In this document: piece after piece, positions 12,401 to 25,827 of the stretch | How positions within the stretch are numbered: position 1 is the stretch's first letter | Layout of the letters: each line of letters starts with the position of its first letter | Assembly: GCF_001039355.2 (NCBI RefSeq) | Contig: NW_019775565.1 | Location: forward strand, 195,344 to 259,343 | DNA from: Lingula anatina | Lineage: Eukaryota > Brachiopoda > Lingulata > Lingulida > Lingulidae | Reading direction: 5' to 3' | Length of the DNA: 64,000 nt | Translations under genes and position numbers: made by a program | The notes under the pieces: generated by a model | Databases searched by the model: none | What the model was told of the DNA's origin: nothing | What the model saw: the letters and a program-made list of their open reading frames with translations, nothing else

Positions 12401-15400
12401 CCAAATATCAATGGGTGTTAGAATCAGCAAGGGATGTTAAATTCAATCATTGGATAGCATAACACCTCAGATTATACACACCACATACTAGTGAGGTACA
12501 GCTGAAAACATACTGGTAGAAACAGGTACTACTTGTATGTGTTTTTTCTCCTTGGAAATTTCAATTATGTGTGTACAACACAGGAGTGCAATCTCTCACT
12601 ACATTTCAAGCAAATCGACTAATTTTATTATCCAATAAAATGTTTTTGTAAGCCTGAAAAAGAATTTGGTGATAATTCTAAAAATTGCTTAATTTTCATG
12701 TCCGAAAATGCATTTTGGTGAGTAACCGAAACTTTGAAATTTAGAAGCAAAAAGAAGACAAGGGATTGTTGAAGTTCAGGAGTGGTAATGACATCTAATC
12801 CGTACCCCAAGGTGTGGGTACCTTCCCAGCCTCGGTCAACCCACCACCACCAGCTGGACGGTACCACGCTGTAGAGTAGACATGTGTGATAAACCAAGTT
12901 GGATAAACTGACACCTGTTGGCTAGTTGACAACATTAGATACAATTATCTTCACAGTTTGTAGGGACCCGTAGACCAGCATTGAGATACGCTATACATAC
13001 GTGAAGATGATATGAATGAAGCTAGGTTATACGTTACAACTTATGGTCACTATCTCTCTCTCTCTCTTTCTCTCTCTCAGCAAAAAAATAAATAAATCAA
13101 AAACACACTCTCCGTTGTCCTTAGGCAGTGCAATTGTTTTTGTTAATGAGATACGAACACCTCTCTTGTTGTTAAGTTGAGTTTTATATCTGTGTTCTGA
13201 AACAGATCTGACTGTATTAGTCCATTGATACTAATTATTGCAAGTAAACCCCGATGTCGCGCTAAGGATTGACGACGCTGAGGGTTATTGTCTGGTATGT
13301 CTATCACATGTTCACTGAGGGTGAGGGGGTTAATGCACGCTCTGGGGGATCTCTGGTCTTATCTAAAATAACCAATGATTGAGAAATGTTTAAGAGACTT
13401 ATGAGAAACGTAGTCTTTTGTCAACAGTTTTAGAATTAAAATTAAACTTCACCAGACACGGTTCTTGTGTTTATATTCAGAAGTCATCTGACAAAATAAT
13501 CTTCATTCCTATGAAATAATCTAGCTGATATATATTTTCAATACTCATATAACTTGTTTTCTAACATTACGTTCATTTCACGGAAACGTATGTACGGGCA
13601 CCTGCTCAAGCCTCAGCTTGTGATATTTGCACTCTCACCTTTTGGTTATCAGAAATCCAGTAATTTAGATAATAAGTCGCAGGCGGCGCAGTGGTGCTGA
13701 GGTAATGAGAAATCTCCGGCCAGCCGCAGGGTATTGACGACGTGGCATTGGAGAAATGAGAAACCTAATTAAAACTCAGTATACCTATCATTCCTTCATA
13801 TTAATATTGTGCCCTTTTCAGGGCCATTCACGTCTTGTTTCTTGACAGAGTGAATTAAGGCAGACGCCACTGGCACACGTAAACCATAAGTCAGTACAAA
13901 CTCCATTTTGTCTACGGTAATCATGAATGCATTTTCAATAATACCATACGTGCCTTTGTCGGCCTAGTCTAGTTAAACTTGCAACAGAATTGTTAATAAC
14001 CTGACTTCGAAGTTATAAAAACGCGTGGCCGCCATTATAAGCCGTAGGAGTAAAATGACAATCAAAACGGAGATATAGTGGGGAACAAATCACAGTTATG
14101 ACAGATGGTTTCATCTATTTCTCGCCCACAATATACTGGTATTAATTATTTTCTGACAAGAAACATGTATATAAAAGTAACAGCACGGTTGATCCTGGAA
14201 ATTACTAAGTGGAATACATGTAAAATAATCGGTGTTTTTGATTCTATATATATAACCTATAGACATACGTGTCATTAACAGATCTACGTCATGTAAACGA
14301 CTCATTCACAGCCTACACTTACCCTGGTCACTTCTGTGACACGTTTTTAGTAGAATAATGTAAAGTAAGGGACAACAGTAATATGTTATATTTGACTTCT
14401 GTTCCTGGAGATTAATAAGATATTATTAAGCTAGGGAAATTAATGACTGAATTCTGTGGATGCAAATCGACATCCAAGTTGTGTAAACAATGTGACGTGA
14501 TCAAAATGAACTCCTTAGGTTTCCTACTTGACCGTGCAGTGACACTCCCTACGCCTGGTGTGAGCTCGGAACACTATCATCTACAGAATGCTAAGACACA
14601 CACCCTGCAGGTAAAGCTAAAGTGGTCCCAGCAGGCATGTGCTTATACAAAAAAAGAGGCTCTCTTACTGGCACAGTAGCTTCCTGACCCTTAGGGTAAC
14701 ACATTTATAGTATGCATCACTTGATGATAAAGAACGGTCAGATCCGGTTACATTAACACGGCGATGCAAATGATCTGACGTAATCCCCTCCCCCCCCACC
14801 CCCCGAGTACCAACACTGAACATCCTGTATCCCCACACATATAATTCCATAGACCTTTAGTGGTTAACCGGTGTTCATGGCAAATGATTCCAAGTACTAA
14901 ATTAGCATTAAAGCTAGTGCATAAGCGGTAACACTTCAAACAAAAAATCTAGGAATATTTCATATATCGTTACAAACACCTGCAGAAACAGCCGGATGAT
15001 AGTTCAAAGATCAGTTTCGTTGAGTCAACAAGAAAAAAGCAGCCTATATGCAGCGTGATACTGGTACTGAGTCAAGCGTGGTAAGCAATTCACATTATAA
15101 AGCTTAGATCGACTTGTGTGGTGTAAAGTTATACCTTGGAGTACGCAAATAGTCAACTAATTTCATTTTCTTCCGGTTACAGATTAAATGTGTTCGGCTA
15201 TCCAGAAGAGCCACTGACTAAGAGAGTGCTAAAAAACTAAAATGGGGCTAAGGCGGCTTTGAAACTGTGTGCTTCATCTCCGCTGTCACATGTGTGTGAT
15301 TCCTGTATCAAATATTTTTTCGCCGAACTGGAAACGACCTGTCCCCTGGGAAACCTCAGCTAATGGCGGTAAAACCAGCCAACGTCTTTAAAACGTTGTA

Positions 15401-16065
15401 AGCTTCAAGTATAGTGAGTGGACCAGGTTACCTCAGAACTCGGACCGCATCTGGCTGATATGGGCTACAATGGGTACACACGGGCTGTCCACCAGGCACG
15501 TGAGGGACGCAGTCCACTGTCCTTGGAATATCTGGAGACTGACCAATGGTCGCACATGGTAGGCAATCCACTACCAACACTGTCTGTGTGTATACTTTAA
15601 AATATTCCTTTGGGCACCAGCTAGAATCATACTGTATTATTCGAGGAGGCTTTCATATCTTCTTATTCGATTTCGTAATGTTGTTGCAAAACATTGGCTT
15701 GCTTTTGAAAATATCGGATGAAGGATATTGAGACATTTATTCCTTTCAATCATTTCAAGATAGAAGTGACAGGTTTAAAGTTGCATAGGCCATTACGTTG
15801 TTGAATGCTCGGGAAAACAGCTTTTCTGTCGAGAAACACGGATAACGTATTTATCTAAGCTATTGAAGACCGACACGGTACAGTTATCTTTCAAAGTAAC
15901 AACCGCTGCCTCGACATTTCTGTCAGATTTCATTGAGAGTCGGCGTAAAGAAACTTCAGGTTTTAAATATACTGTAAAACGTGAAAAGCGATTCACTTTC
16001 TAAGCGAAGCGCTGTTAGTGAATTCACTCGTATCTTCGGAACTGTCTTTACCAGAAGTGTGGAAC
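9499..16065. other. Intergenic region with scattered simple repeats
   Basis: Simple repeats are (GT)n with GC interruptions at about 10053-10087, (CT)n at 13051-13078 and a C-rich run at 14786-14804. No recognisable gene. A coding-like frame at 15418-15600 (plus strand, G+C-richer than its neighbours, containing LGPHLADMGYNGYTR) could be an orphan exon, but I do not recognise it. The sequence upstream of 16066 should hold the first GPCR's promoter. Confidence 0.5.
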
Positions 16066-17139
16066 ATGTCGGACTTCGAATGTTACAACATGAATGCCAA
16101 TGTGACAACTACCTGTGACCATGGCAACCTCACATTCACCTTGGATACCAGTCTGTTTAACTCCGTACTTCCGGTGGTGTTATGCCTGGTGTCTGTTATT
16201 GGTATCATAGGCAATGTGCTGGTTATTATCGTGGTGAAAAGGAACATGTACATCAACTGTTTGTTCCTGAACCTGGCCGTGGCCGATCTCCTGTTTATCC
16301 TGATATGTGTCCCTATTCAAGTGTCCATCTACGCCAGTGAGGGGACAATTCAGTTTGGAGATTCTGTGTGTAAAGTTTCCTTCTACTTCAGTTACGTAAC
16401 TATGGGAGTCAGTATTTATTCCCTGGTGTCTATATGTGTTCTGCGGTACATAGGAATTACTCGGCCTCTCCAGTGCAGAGGTGTGCTGAGCCGCCGTAGT
16501 GCCATCTGGACCAGCGGCGCCATATGGGCTGTCATATGCAGTATTAACATCCCTATCATCATATTTCATCGTGGAACTGAGGGTGGCGGGTGTAACCTGT
16601 GTGTGAACGGCCAGACGGAGTATTACGTGTACATTGGGTTGGTGTCTGGGTGTGATTTCTTCCTGCCAGCTACCGTATTACCAGTCATCTCGGTTTTAAT
16701 CATCAGAGAAGTCCGGAGAGACATGACAGAGATGGAGAGAACGCAACTGGAGTCAGCGCCCTATGTGAGGGCGGCCAAATCCTCCAGTACTCGGCTCATC
16801 GTCCTGATAGCCCTAGTGGCCTTCTTCTTTGTACTCTGCTGGGGGCCAGCACACCTAATGCTGCTACTGGAGGCCAGTGGTGTCGTCATCGCCGACTGTC
16901 CATCTCCCGCTGTTAAAACTGTTATGTTCGTGGCTTTGTTACTGCTCCACACCAATTCCAGCATTAATCCCCTACTGTACAACTTTGTCTCTGCCGAGTT
17001 TAGGAAATCTTTTCTTGCTGTTTTGAAATCACACTGTAGCTCTGAAAGAAAAAGACGCAGGGAGTCGGTTAATATTGAAATGTCGCATCAGATTAGACAC
17101 AGAGCTAGCCGAAGAATATCACAGAGAGTTATACTTTAG
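16066..17139 (+). CDS. Class A (rhodopsin-like) GPCR, allatostatin/galanin-like orphan
   Basis: An uninterrupted 357-aa frame. The first ATG is at 16066; the frame is open upstream but has no earlier ATG after the last stop. Seven hydrophobic helices are visible. Landmarks are N-glycosylation sequons at N12 and N21, GNVLVI in TM1 (N50), LNLAVADLL in TM2 (D74), C102 at the start of TM3 with C176 or C179 as the loop-2 partner, CWGP in TM6 (258-261) and NPLLY in TM7 (301-305). The Arg/Ser-rich tail suits G-protein or arrestin contacts. The TM3 end reads CVLRY where most relatives have DRY, so the acidic D3.49 is replaced by Leu. The closest overall pattern I recognise is the allatostatin-A/galanin group of peptide receptors; the ligand is unknown. 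The last 15 codons lie in a tandem repeat that continues past the stop. A paralogue lies at 33446-34549. Confidence 0.9.
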   Translation: MSDFECYNMNANVTTTCDHGNLTFTLDTSLFNSVLPVVLCLVSVIGIIGNVLVIIVVKRNMYINCLFLNLAVADLLFILICVPIQVSIYASEGTIQFGDSVCKVSFYFSYVTMGVSIYSLVSICVLRYIGITRPLQCRGVLSRRSAIWTSGAIWAVICSINIPIIIFHRGTEGGGCNLCVNGQTEYYVYIGLVSGCDFFLPATVLPVISVLIIREVRRDMTEMERTQLESAPYVRAAKSSSTRLIVLIALVAFFFVLCWGPAHLMLLLEASGVVIADCPSPAVKTVMFVALLLLHTNSSINPLLYNFVSAEFRKSFLAVLKSHCSSERKRRRESVNIEMSHQIRHRASRRISQRVIL

Positions 17140-17277
17140 ACGCAGGACTAGCCGAAGAATATCACAGAGAGTTACATTGTATACTTAAGACACAGAGCTA
17201 GTCAGAAGATATCCGGTATAGTTATATACTAGTACTTTAGACACGGAGCCGGGGATATTGTAGACAGTTATACCTTA
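17094..17277 (+). repeat. Degenerate tandem repeat spanning the GPCR stop codon
   Basis: Four decaying copies of a roughly 40-51-bp unit start at 17094, 17137, 17188 and 17239. Each begins AGACRCRG and carries a CTAGCCGAAGAATATCACAG-like core. Copy 1 encodes the receptor's last residues (RHRASRRISQRVIL) and the later copies form the start of the 3' UTR. Confidence 0.75.
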
Positions 17278-17996
17278 TTTAAGAAAGAAGTAAACCTTTC
17301 TTAAAAAGTTTACATGACTTAAATGCTCTAACGAAATATATGCTTTCGTGGTCAAACTAAAGTGATAACAACACTTCATATGAAATTAAAATGTTCATAA
17401 TAAACACATCGAAAACAACAAATAGTGAAAATTCTGAAATTTACGCTTGCCATCAGGCCATATAGACCTTTATACATTAGATGGCTACCTTCCGCAATAA
17501 TCTGTTCAGATATCATTACAATAACACTTTAAATAACATGAACTAACTTTGACTTTACCATTGGAAAGTCTGCTGACTTCAACGTGGCACTTTTCCCACC
17601 AAAATGGCGAGTTGTTATCCCTTTTAGAAAACACGTAAATGTGTGATTATTTAACCAATTAATAAATGACGAAAATGAATAACTTTCTCTTTTTCTTTTG
17701 CTTCTAGCTATTGTACATTTATTTTTATTATGTGCATCATTAAACTTAATCTACCCTCCATGGTTGAGGTATAAGAGTTATATTTTCAAATCACCATCTT
17801 TGTAAAAGCAAAGGGAGTATTGTCCTCAGCCATGGTTGACGTGGATAATGGAACAACACGGAGGAGACATAACTGTCCAACTCGAAATGAAAGTAGTTTA
17901 TTTTAAAGCATTAACTGTTAGACATCCTACTCCCCGCCCTACATTCTAAATTTTACCCAGAATACCACATGTAAAGTTTTACACTCCGCTTATCTG
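17278..17996. other. 3' flank of the first GPCR
   Basis: AT-rich non-coding sequence with no gene, tRNA or repeat array that I could identify. Confidence 0.5.
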
Positions 17997-18178
17997 TCAT
18001 CTGGTGCCTCTGTTATCATGATTGCCAAGGCAACTCCACTTTAACATCGGAACATCCCTAAACCCAGTTGAGGTCAGAGTTCCTCCGTCATTTAAGATTT
18101 TAACGGCCTCGCGCAATTTCATGTCTTTATCTGCAGCCAGCGCCTCGAGACGGCAGTCGTCACCCAGCCCAATATTCA
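17997..18178 (-). CDS. Possible terminal coding exon, unknown protein
   Basis: On the minus strand, an acceptor-like CTTGTAACAG (AG at 18179-18180) is followed by an open frame of about 60 codons ending in TGA at 17997. It contains VNIGLGDDCRLEALAADKDM and later ILNDGGTLTSTGF. Its G+C content is clearly higher than the surroundings, as for real exons here. I do not recognise a family, and no matching upstream exon was found on the minus strand. The acceptor side lies inside the 1.74-kb duplication, so it recurs near 19910. It may be a chance frame. Confidence 0.3.
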
Positions 18179-21100
18179 CTGTTACAAGATATGGAATTTC
18201 CGAAAAATGGCCACAAAAATTTAGGAATGGTTTATTTATATACTCCAATATCTATGTATTTGACGGAATGTTTGCAAGATGGAATCGTTTTGGCAATTTT
18301 TGTTGCGAAATCCTAGAGGAGTTTTCATTCACCATCCCATGCCTTGACATGCAATAAAGATAGAGAGCAGAACTGCCATGTCTTAAGATAGATAGTAGAA
18401 CTGCCATGTCTTAAGATAGATAGTCTTACGCCCGAGACGTGTGTCAGTTTTGGTGCCACACTAATATCAGTCGATAATCTTGAAAATGAAAGCCTAAATG
18501 GAAACAATATTGACTCGAAAATTCATTATTTAATTTCAGTATGTTGCTTCCAGAAAAGATAGATAGATGTGATAGACAAACGAAACATTACCAAATAACC
18601 CAGTTCTTAGTTCTAGATGTCCGCGGAAACTAATTAAGAACTACGCAGACCAGGGGAATTAGAGCACACGATAGGAAATTACCAGAGTAGAATACGAAAG
18701 GTTATTACAAAGCAACAGAGGGTTAGTTAGCGATATGACTATACACTGTGAGATATTTACGGAGGAGAATACGAAAGGTTTTACAACGGAACAGAAGATT
18801 AGTCTAATATACATTCACAACTATGGTAAATAGTAGAATACAAATTACCCACACATTTTTACTATTGTATCTGTTAACTAATGATTGATACCCTTCCGTG
18901 TTCACAGATTGGTGGACCCACAATCACGCTTAATTAGGATTAAACCATACATAAAAAGTCTTTAAAAAAACTACTGGACAATTTTGGTTGTTGGCGGTGG
19001 AAAATTAGACACTAACACTTCTTATAGCTTGTAAACCAGCAGGAAAACCCATCAAAATGATTTCTCGATATTGATGATGAAAAGAACCTGGCTAAGTGAT
19101 GACATACGTCTTCATGCCGCCTTCACTTAACATTTACAAACGTCTTCTTTAGATTTTTTCCCTAGCACTCACTAGAGGAGTGAGGCTTCAATGCGAAAAC
19201 TTTATAATAGAAAACGTAAACGATGTAAATTGAATACGTGATATTACATTTACGCGAGTTAATTGAGTTTGATCCTTTGGTTTATAAATGTATTTGTATA
19301 ATTATTTAGCACTTTCTTTGCAAAACTTCTATGTGATTCAAAAAGTATGGTTTATCAAAGAAGAATGAATTAAATCAATTCTGCTTATATACGCAGTGTA
19401 GTACAACTAAACCCCACTGGGATGTTAACATTGATTCAAAATGCTGACCGCAAACAACGTGACATTGTAAAGGAGCTGTTTTTTTATGTTCACCAAAGTA
19501 CACAGTAAACGTATCAATGGTCAATTAGTGTACAGCAGTGTACGCATTGTACAACAGTGTACGCATTGTATAACAGCAGCGTCTGGTCATGGCTGGAAAT
19601 GTGGTAGTCTTATTTCAGTAACGGTAGAAACAATTAATAATCAATAAATGAACTCTTACTTCGAGGTATTTGCATACAATAGGATATGTTTGGCATGTTG
19701 GAATAGGACGCACCTTATTTCTCGTGACATCTGTTTTGAGAAATGATTACCCACTCGACACGTGACGTAGCAGCCGCTGCACCATGGCGAAGATGGTCGG
19801 CATATGTGGAGAGCAATGTTCAGCCTGACCCGCCTTGGCCCCGTTGTCTGGCCGTAATCTTAAGCTGNATCTGCAGCCAGCGCCTCGAGACGGCAGTCGT
19901 CACCCAGCCCAATATTCACTGTTACAAGATATGGAATTTCCGAAAAATGGCCACAAAAATTTAGGAATGGTTTATTTATATACTCCAATATCTATGTATT
20001 TGACGGAATGTTTGCAAGATGGAATCGTTTTGGCAATTTTTGTTGCGAAATCCTAGAGGAGTTTTCATTCACCATCCCATGCCTTGACATGCAATAAAGA
20101 TAGAGAGCAGAACTGCCATGTCTTAAGATAGATAGTAGAACTGCCATGTCTTAAGATAGATAGTCTTACGCCCGAGACGTGTGTCAGTTTTGGTGCCACA
20201 CTAATATCAGTCGATAATCTTGAAAATGAAAGCCTAAATGGAAACAATATTGACTCGAAAATTCATTATTTAATTTCAGTATGTTGCTTCCAGAAAAGAT
20301 AGATAGATGTGATAGACAAACGAAACATTACCAAATAACCCAGTTCTTAGTTCTAGATGTCCGCGGAAACTAATTAAGAACTACGCAGACCAGGGGAATT
20401 AGAGCACACGATAGGAAATTACCAGAGTAGAATACGAAAGGTTATTACAAAGCAACAGAGGGTTAGTTAGCGATATGACTATACACTGTGAGATATTTAC
20501 GGAGGAGAATACGAAAGGTTTTACAACGGAACAGAAGATTAGTCTAATATACATTCACAACTATGGTAAATAGTAGAATACAAATTACCCACACATTTTT
20601 ACTATTGTATCTGTTAACTAATGATTGATACCCTTCCGTGTTCACAGATTGGTGGACCCACAATCACGCTTAATTAGGATTAAACCATACATAAAAAGTC
20701 TTTAAAAAAACTACTGGACAATTTTGGTTGTTGGCGGTGGAAAATTAGACACTAACACTTCTTATAGCTTGTAAACCAGCAGGAAAACCCATCAAAATGA
20801 TTTCTCGATATTGATGATGAAAAGAACCTGGCTAAGTGATGACATACGTCTTCATGCCGCCTTCACTTAACATTTACAAACGTCTTCTTTAGATTTTTTC
20901 CCTAGCACTCACTAGAGGAGTGAGGCTTCAATGCGAAAACTTTATAATAGAAAACGTAAACGATGTAAATTGAATACGTGATATTACATTTACGCGAGTT
21001 AATTGAGTTTGATCCTTTGGTTTATAAATGTATTTGTATAATTATTTAGCACTTTCTTTGCAAAACTTCTATGTGATTCAAAAAGTATGGTTTATCAAAG

Positions 21101-21607
21101 AAGAATGAATTAAATCAATTCTGCTTATATACGCAGTGTAGTACAACTAAACCCCACTGGGATGTTAACATTGATTCAAAATGCTGACCGCAAACAACGT
21201 GACATTGTAAAGGAGCTGTTTTTTTATGTTCACCAAAGTACACAGTAAACGTATCAATGGTCAATTAGTGTACAGCAGTGTACGCATTGTACAACAGTGT
21301 ACGCATTGTATAACAGCAGCGTCTGGTCATGGCTGGAAATGTGGTAGTCTTATTTCAGTAACGGTAGAAACAATTAATAATCAATAAATGAACTCTTACT
21401 TCGAGGTATTTGCATACAATAGGATATGTTTGGCATGTTGGAATAGGACGCACCTTATTTCTCGTGACATCTGTTTTGAGAAATGATTACCCACTCGACA
21501 CGTGACGTAGCAGCCGCTGCACCATGGCGAAGATGGTCGGCATATGTGGAGAGCAATGTTCAGCCTGACCCGCCTTGGCCCCGTTGTCTGGCCGTAATCT
21601 TAAGCTG
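18129..21607 (+). repeat. Perfect 1,739-bp direct duplication joined by one N
   Basis: Bases 18129-19867 recur without any difference I could find at 19869-21607 (offset exactly 1740). The only separator is an N at 19868. The left flank continues into copy 1 and the right flank continues out of copy 2, as expected when two contig ends overlap and are joined without collapsing. The unit itself has a 33-bp internal duplication (GAACTGCCATGTCTTAAGAT, near 18368 and 18400), short GTGTACGCATTGTA repeats near 19540, and a CACGTGACGT (E-box/CRE-like) sequence before an ATGGCGAAGATGG near 19759. No gene is recognised. Confidence 0.97.
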
Positions 21608-24600
21608 TCCAACCATTTACATTTTACACCATGCACTTACCTCGGCACATGCCAGCTGTGCTTATAATAGCTTTTTTGGAATCTGTTGTCAATAGAATAT
21701 AGTAGATGAGTACCATTCGCATAGTGCACTTGGTTGTTGCTGCATACAGGTTCGCACAATCATTTTTTGTTCTCTGAGCTATTCTTCTTTTTTATTTTAT
21801 TATTATTTTTTTGTCCATTACTTTTGTAGTATTTTTTTTGCAAAATTATATATTTGTGTATACAATGCTGGTTATGTTAACATTTGTACGCTGCAGTTTG
21901 TCCGAACCTTGGGAATTATTGGAAATTATTAATAAAGACAGTGTCTGAGATTCGTATTCCGGTAAAAGGCCAAAGCGTTCCCCAAAGGCACTTATAAAGA
22001 GTGGATATTTCTTGGGATATTTCAGACGCATGTTGCTACAGGTCATATCACGCTAAGAAAATAGCAATTAAAGCTGCTTCACTTTTCGCGTCAGTTCCAA
22101 TTAAATTTGGCCAGACACAGGCTTAATGGAGACATTAACAGCAGCATTAGTTAAAGCGTTTCATTTCACCTCTCACCTTCTGTCTTTACGCGTTTGTCTT
22201 TAAGCACCATTTGGTCCGCCATTTGATCTATGCAAAAGGGATATTCTCATTGAAGTTCAGTGATGTTTGGTTTCCGGCACTCTGTTCTATCTGCCAAGGA
22301 AAGAAAGAGGCAAACAACTTATAAAACAGACCATATGATAATCATTTATTCTCCTATAATTTTTAAAGTTTGGACGGTTGATGTTCTGTTATTGAATCAG
22401 ATGGTTTCTTTATGCACTTGTAAAGGCATGTAAGGTAGCTGTGGAATTAAAAGTTTATTTCTGATTGTGAAAAACGGATAATGCACTGGAAAGTAGCTAT
22501 ACTCTGTATTATCAATATTATCCCTGTTGTTTACTAATTACAAATTGTATAATGAAACATAATGAAACAAATACAGCCCGTGGTAAGGCTTTAGTTATGA
22601 CATTCTGTCTTAACTTACCTGACAGGTGATGTACGATAGGAAATTTGTGGAAGAAATAAGTTCAAACTCATCTGTTACCGCGGCACCGTCTCTACAATTA
22701 GGTGCAAAATGTTATATGTTTAATACCATCCCGCCATGTTTAGATACCGCGGCATATTTACGACTTGAATCGATATGAGAGAACAAACAGCCCGTTATAC
22801 GTAAATTATTAGCACGGCATATTCTATTAAGTGTTTTTATTGCGTTGGCAGTACTTTACTCTTAATGCCTAATACCAGTTTTATTCATTTTACTTCTCAT
22901 TCTTAACACTGGCTGACACTACCCAAATGGGTTTTCCAGATCATTTATATTAATTCTTATCCTTCCCACAAAATTCAATACGCTGTCTTGTCATTAGATG
23001 ATTCTTTGCCTGGTTTGGAATTTCTATTTAACCAGTTTAAACAATTTAATCACGTTAGGGGGTGCTTGTAAGCAATTATGAAAATCGCTTTAGTTAAACT
23101 ATGAAAATTCGTCTCTATTCCTATACAGCTAACCGCCGTGACCGTCTAGTGGGAGAACAGTGCTGACAACGGCAAAAAATACGTCTTGGTATTTGATCAT
23201 CTTCTCTGTAGCAATACAGCAATTGTCCCCAAGCCATTTGACCACAGAAACTACTGTTAGCGTCTCCTCTGCAAAGTCAAGTTAACAAACATCCCCTGTA
23301 TGTATAGAATACTAAGAAGTATGGCTACTTCATGATGATGACATACCAGGGAAACATGTTGATCATGAGATTTGCTGTTGTAGTAAAATGTTGTTGTTTA
23401 CGGTGTGATTGTATCAGTTTATTTTTGCCAAATTGCTCCTTACAATGTGACAAATTAGTTTTGTTTTCCAAGTAAAATAACCAGCAGTTAGCTTATTACA
23501 TGTGTATAGGAGGCCATAACCGTAGAAATGCCTGTGCTTACTCTTTGGTAATTTAGCGCGCCGCGAGCAACAGGACAAATCATCTGCTAATGTGGAACCC
23601 ACCGCCTAGTAATTATGATAGATTATTGTTAAAATGGTACATTTTCTCCACATCGATAGTTGGTCTTCACGCTTACGCTGTTAAATTGCCGCTGTGATCC
23701 TCGGGACTACACGGGGGGGGGGGGGGCGCCTTTCTTACTGTAACTGCAAACGTTTACACGCGTGAATGCGTCCGTGTGTGCGTGTGTGTGACATGTAGAT
23801 ATACATTTGAAATTTGAACTCAACATCATAATTCATCAAAACTTATCTATGTAATATGCAAGGCAGTTATGTGTACGTTCCGTGTAATATGCTATGTAAA
23901 ATCGACAGAAAACACTTGTAAAATGCTGTATGTTGAAGAGTGCACTGCGGGGAGATTATCGTTGTATTAAGCATTGCAAGGTGCCCGGTACAGGTTGCTG
24001 CGTCCGTGTTTTTTGAAATCAGAAATAAAGTCCCAGCTGCATTAAAAGTGTAGATTTTGTCTAGTGAATGGTGTAGATATTTTTGATGCGACTTATAATT
24101 AAGAGACGCACTAAACTGTTATAAATCTATTTGAAGCGGATGAATTCAAGTTTAGCATTCCGTAAAATGTTTAAGATCAAAAGCTGAACTACTCGCCTTA
24201 CATCAAGTATCGCTAAGTACTGTAATAGATACACTTGAACACACCTGCTGTTAATACCCGTGAAATGCTATCTTCCTGTTTGTTGCAGAAGTCCTAGAAA
24301 GACAGATGGCTGGGACCGGCTTCAGGATAAAGATTGAAAGTTGATTTGTACTTTAAGACAGAAACAATGGACTACTACTGGCTGCAATAAACCGTTTTTT
24401 ATTTCTAAAAAGTCAAGCCAGTTCATGTGAAATGTTACTGTATTTTTTTAATAATAAAGTAGTCGACATGTTTGGCCTTAAAGGTTATCAGATCAAAACG
24501 TTCCTTTGTGAGCGTGGCTCCTGCTGAGCAATGGATTCTCTCCATGTGCAGAAAGACCAAAAATAACTTTTCAGAAAATACAGGAAATATCTGTGCTTGC

Positions 24601-25727
24601 ATACCTCATTCCCTGTGGAACGCTGGAACTCAAATTGTGTAAAATGGTGTCTTCACAGGTGAGGGGGCAATCGTTATCTCTCTCTCTCTCAGGTCTGACT
24701 GGGTGAGAAACCAACCTGAATATACCTTCTCTTGTTTATCTGGATTAAGATTATAAACCTTACTTAAGATTCATTTGCTAGGTATTTTCAACAATCTATT
24801 ATATGTATGTGTGTGTGAATGTGTATGAGTGTCTGAGTGTATATATGTGTGTGTGCGTGNGTGTGTGTGTCCGTGTGTGTCCTCGGTTAGAATGTAAAAT
24901 TCTTGTCAGCAAAAAATTAGTTTTTATAAAAAATTAATTTATAACATTCATACTCGAATAGATTTTACCCTAAATTGAATGTTTTTATTTTGATTTAACC
25001 AAGGAATAAGATGTCCTCGGTTGTATGGTGTTGTGCTGATGTCCTCGGTTGGTACACATAGACAAGTATGTGTGTGTGTGTGTGAAGAAAATGATCTTAA
25101 TTAATGTTTTTAATACCATACTACAAACGTGCCGAGATAACCCCTGAACACACTTCCCATTTTGTAAACACTGTTCTTTCTGAATCAGATATAGTTTATT
25201 TGGATACATTTGCTTACTGATAAATACCGATAAATCGTAATATTCAAAGAAATATGTCAGCTTGCAGTACATCAGTGTTGTAATGTGTAACATCTATGTT
25301 CCAAGAATGCTGTTAATTGATACCTTAATGACTGCTTTGACAATTTATATGAGTGAGTTGTGTAACATCTGGCGCCAGTAGATGAGGGCAGGTTCATCAA
25401 TAAACACGGTGAGATAGAGGCCTTATTTCTGGTTAAAACTGCTGTGGCAACTCCGTGTTGGGGTAGATATCTAAATATACCAGTCAAATAAAATGTCCTG
25501 TAGACTGAAGATGTTGTGTACAGTTTGTATGAAAACATTATATAACACTCAAGAAACATTGCTGCTTCCCCCATCTATGTAATCAAATATAATCATTTAC
25601 TTGTAATGCCAGTTAAATATATGTATACATGTATATAAATATAACTGATCGACATTCGGGGATTTGAGAAAAAAGTGACTATTTAAACTTGTCTTTCGGT
25701 TGAGGGGGCGCTGGGATTATTCGTATT
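21608..25727. other. Intergenic region
   Basis: No gene recognised. It contains a G run at about 23715-23726, short (GT)n at 23774-23790, (CT)n at 24676-24692 and an interrupted (GT)n with an N at 24860 (24801-24885). TGTCCTCGGTT occurs three times between 24878 and 25050. Confidence 0.5.
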
Positions 25728-25827
25728 ACATGTAACTATGATCTTTCATGCTATAGTCAGCTATGGTAACTGATTTTACATGTAACTATGATCTTTCGTG
25801 CTATAGTCAGTTATGGTAACTGATTTT
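25728..25827. repeat. 50-bp tandem duplication
   Basis: Two adjacent 50-bp copies (25728-25777 and 25778-25827) beginning ACATGTAACTATGATCTTTC, with two or so substitutions between them. Confidence 0.92.

Noticed and set aside
16180-16569. 129-codon minus-strand frame
   Set aside because: Antisense of the GPCR coding region.
20065-21695. Second copies of frames seen at 18.0-19.9 kb
   Set aside because: Products of the probable assembly duplication, not additional genes.
24801-24885. Possible assembly duplication around the N at 24860
   Set aside because: The N lies in a (GT)n tract and the flanks are not duplicated; probably a homopolymer-type ambiguity.
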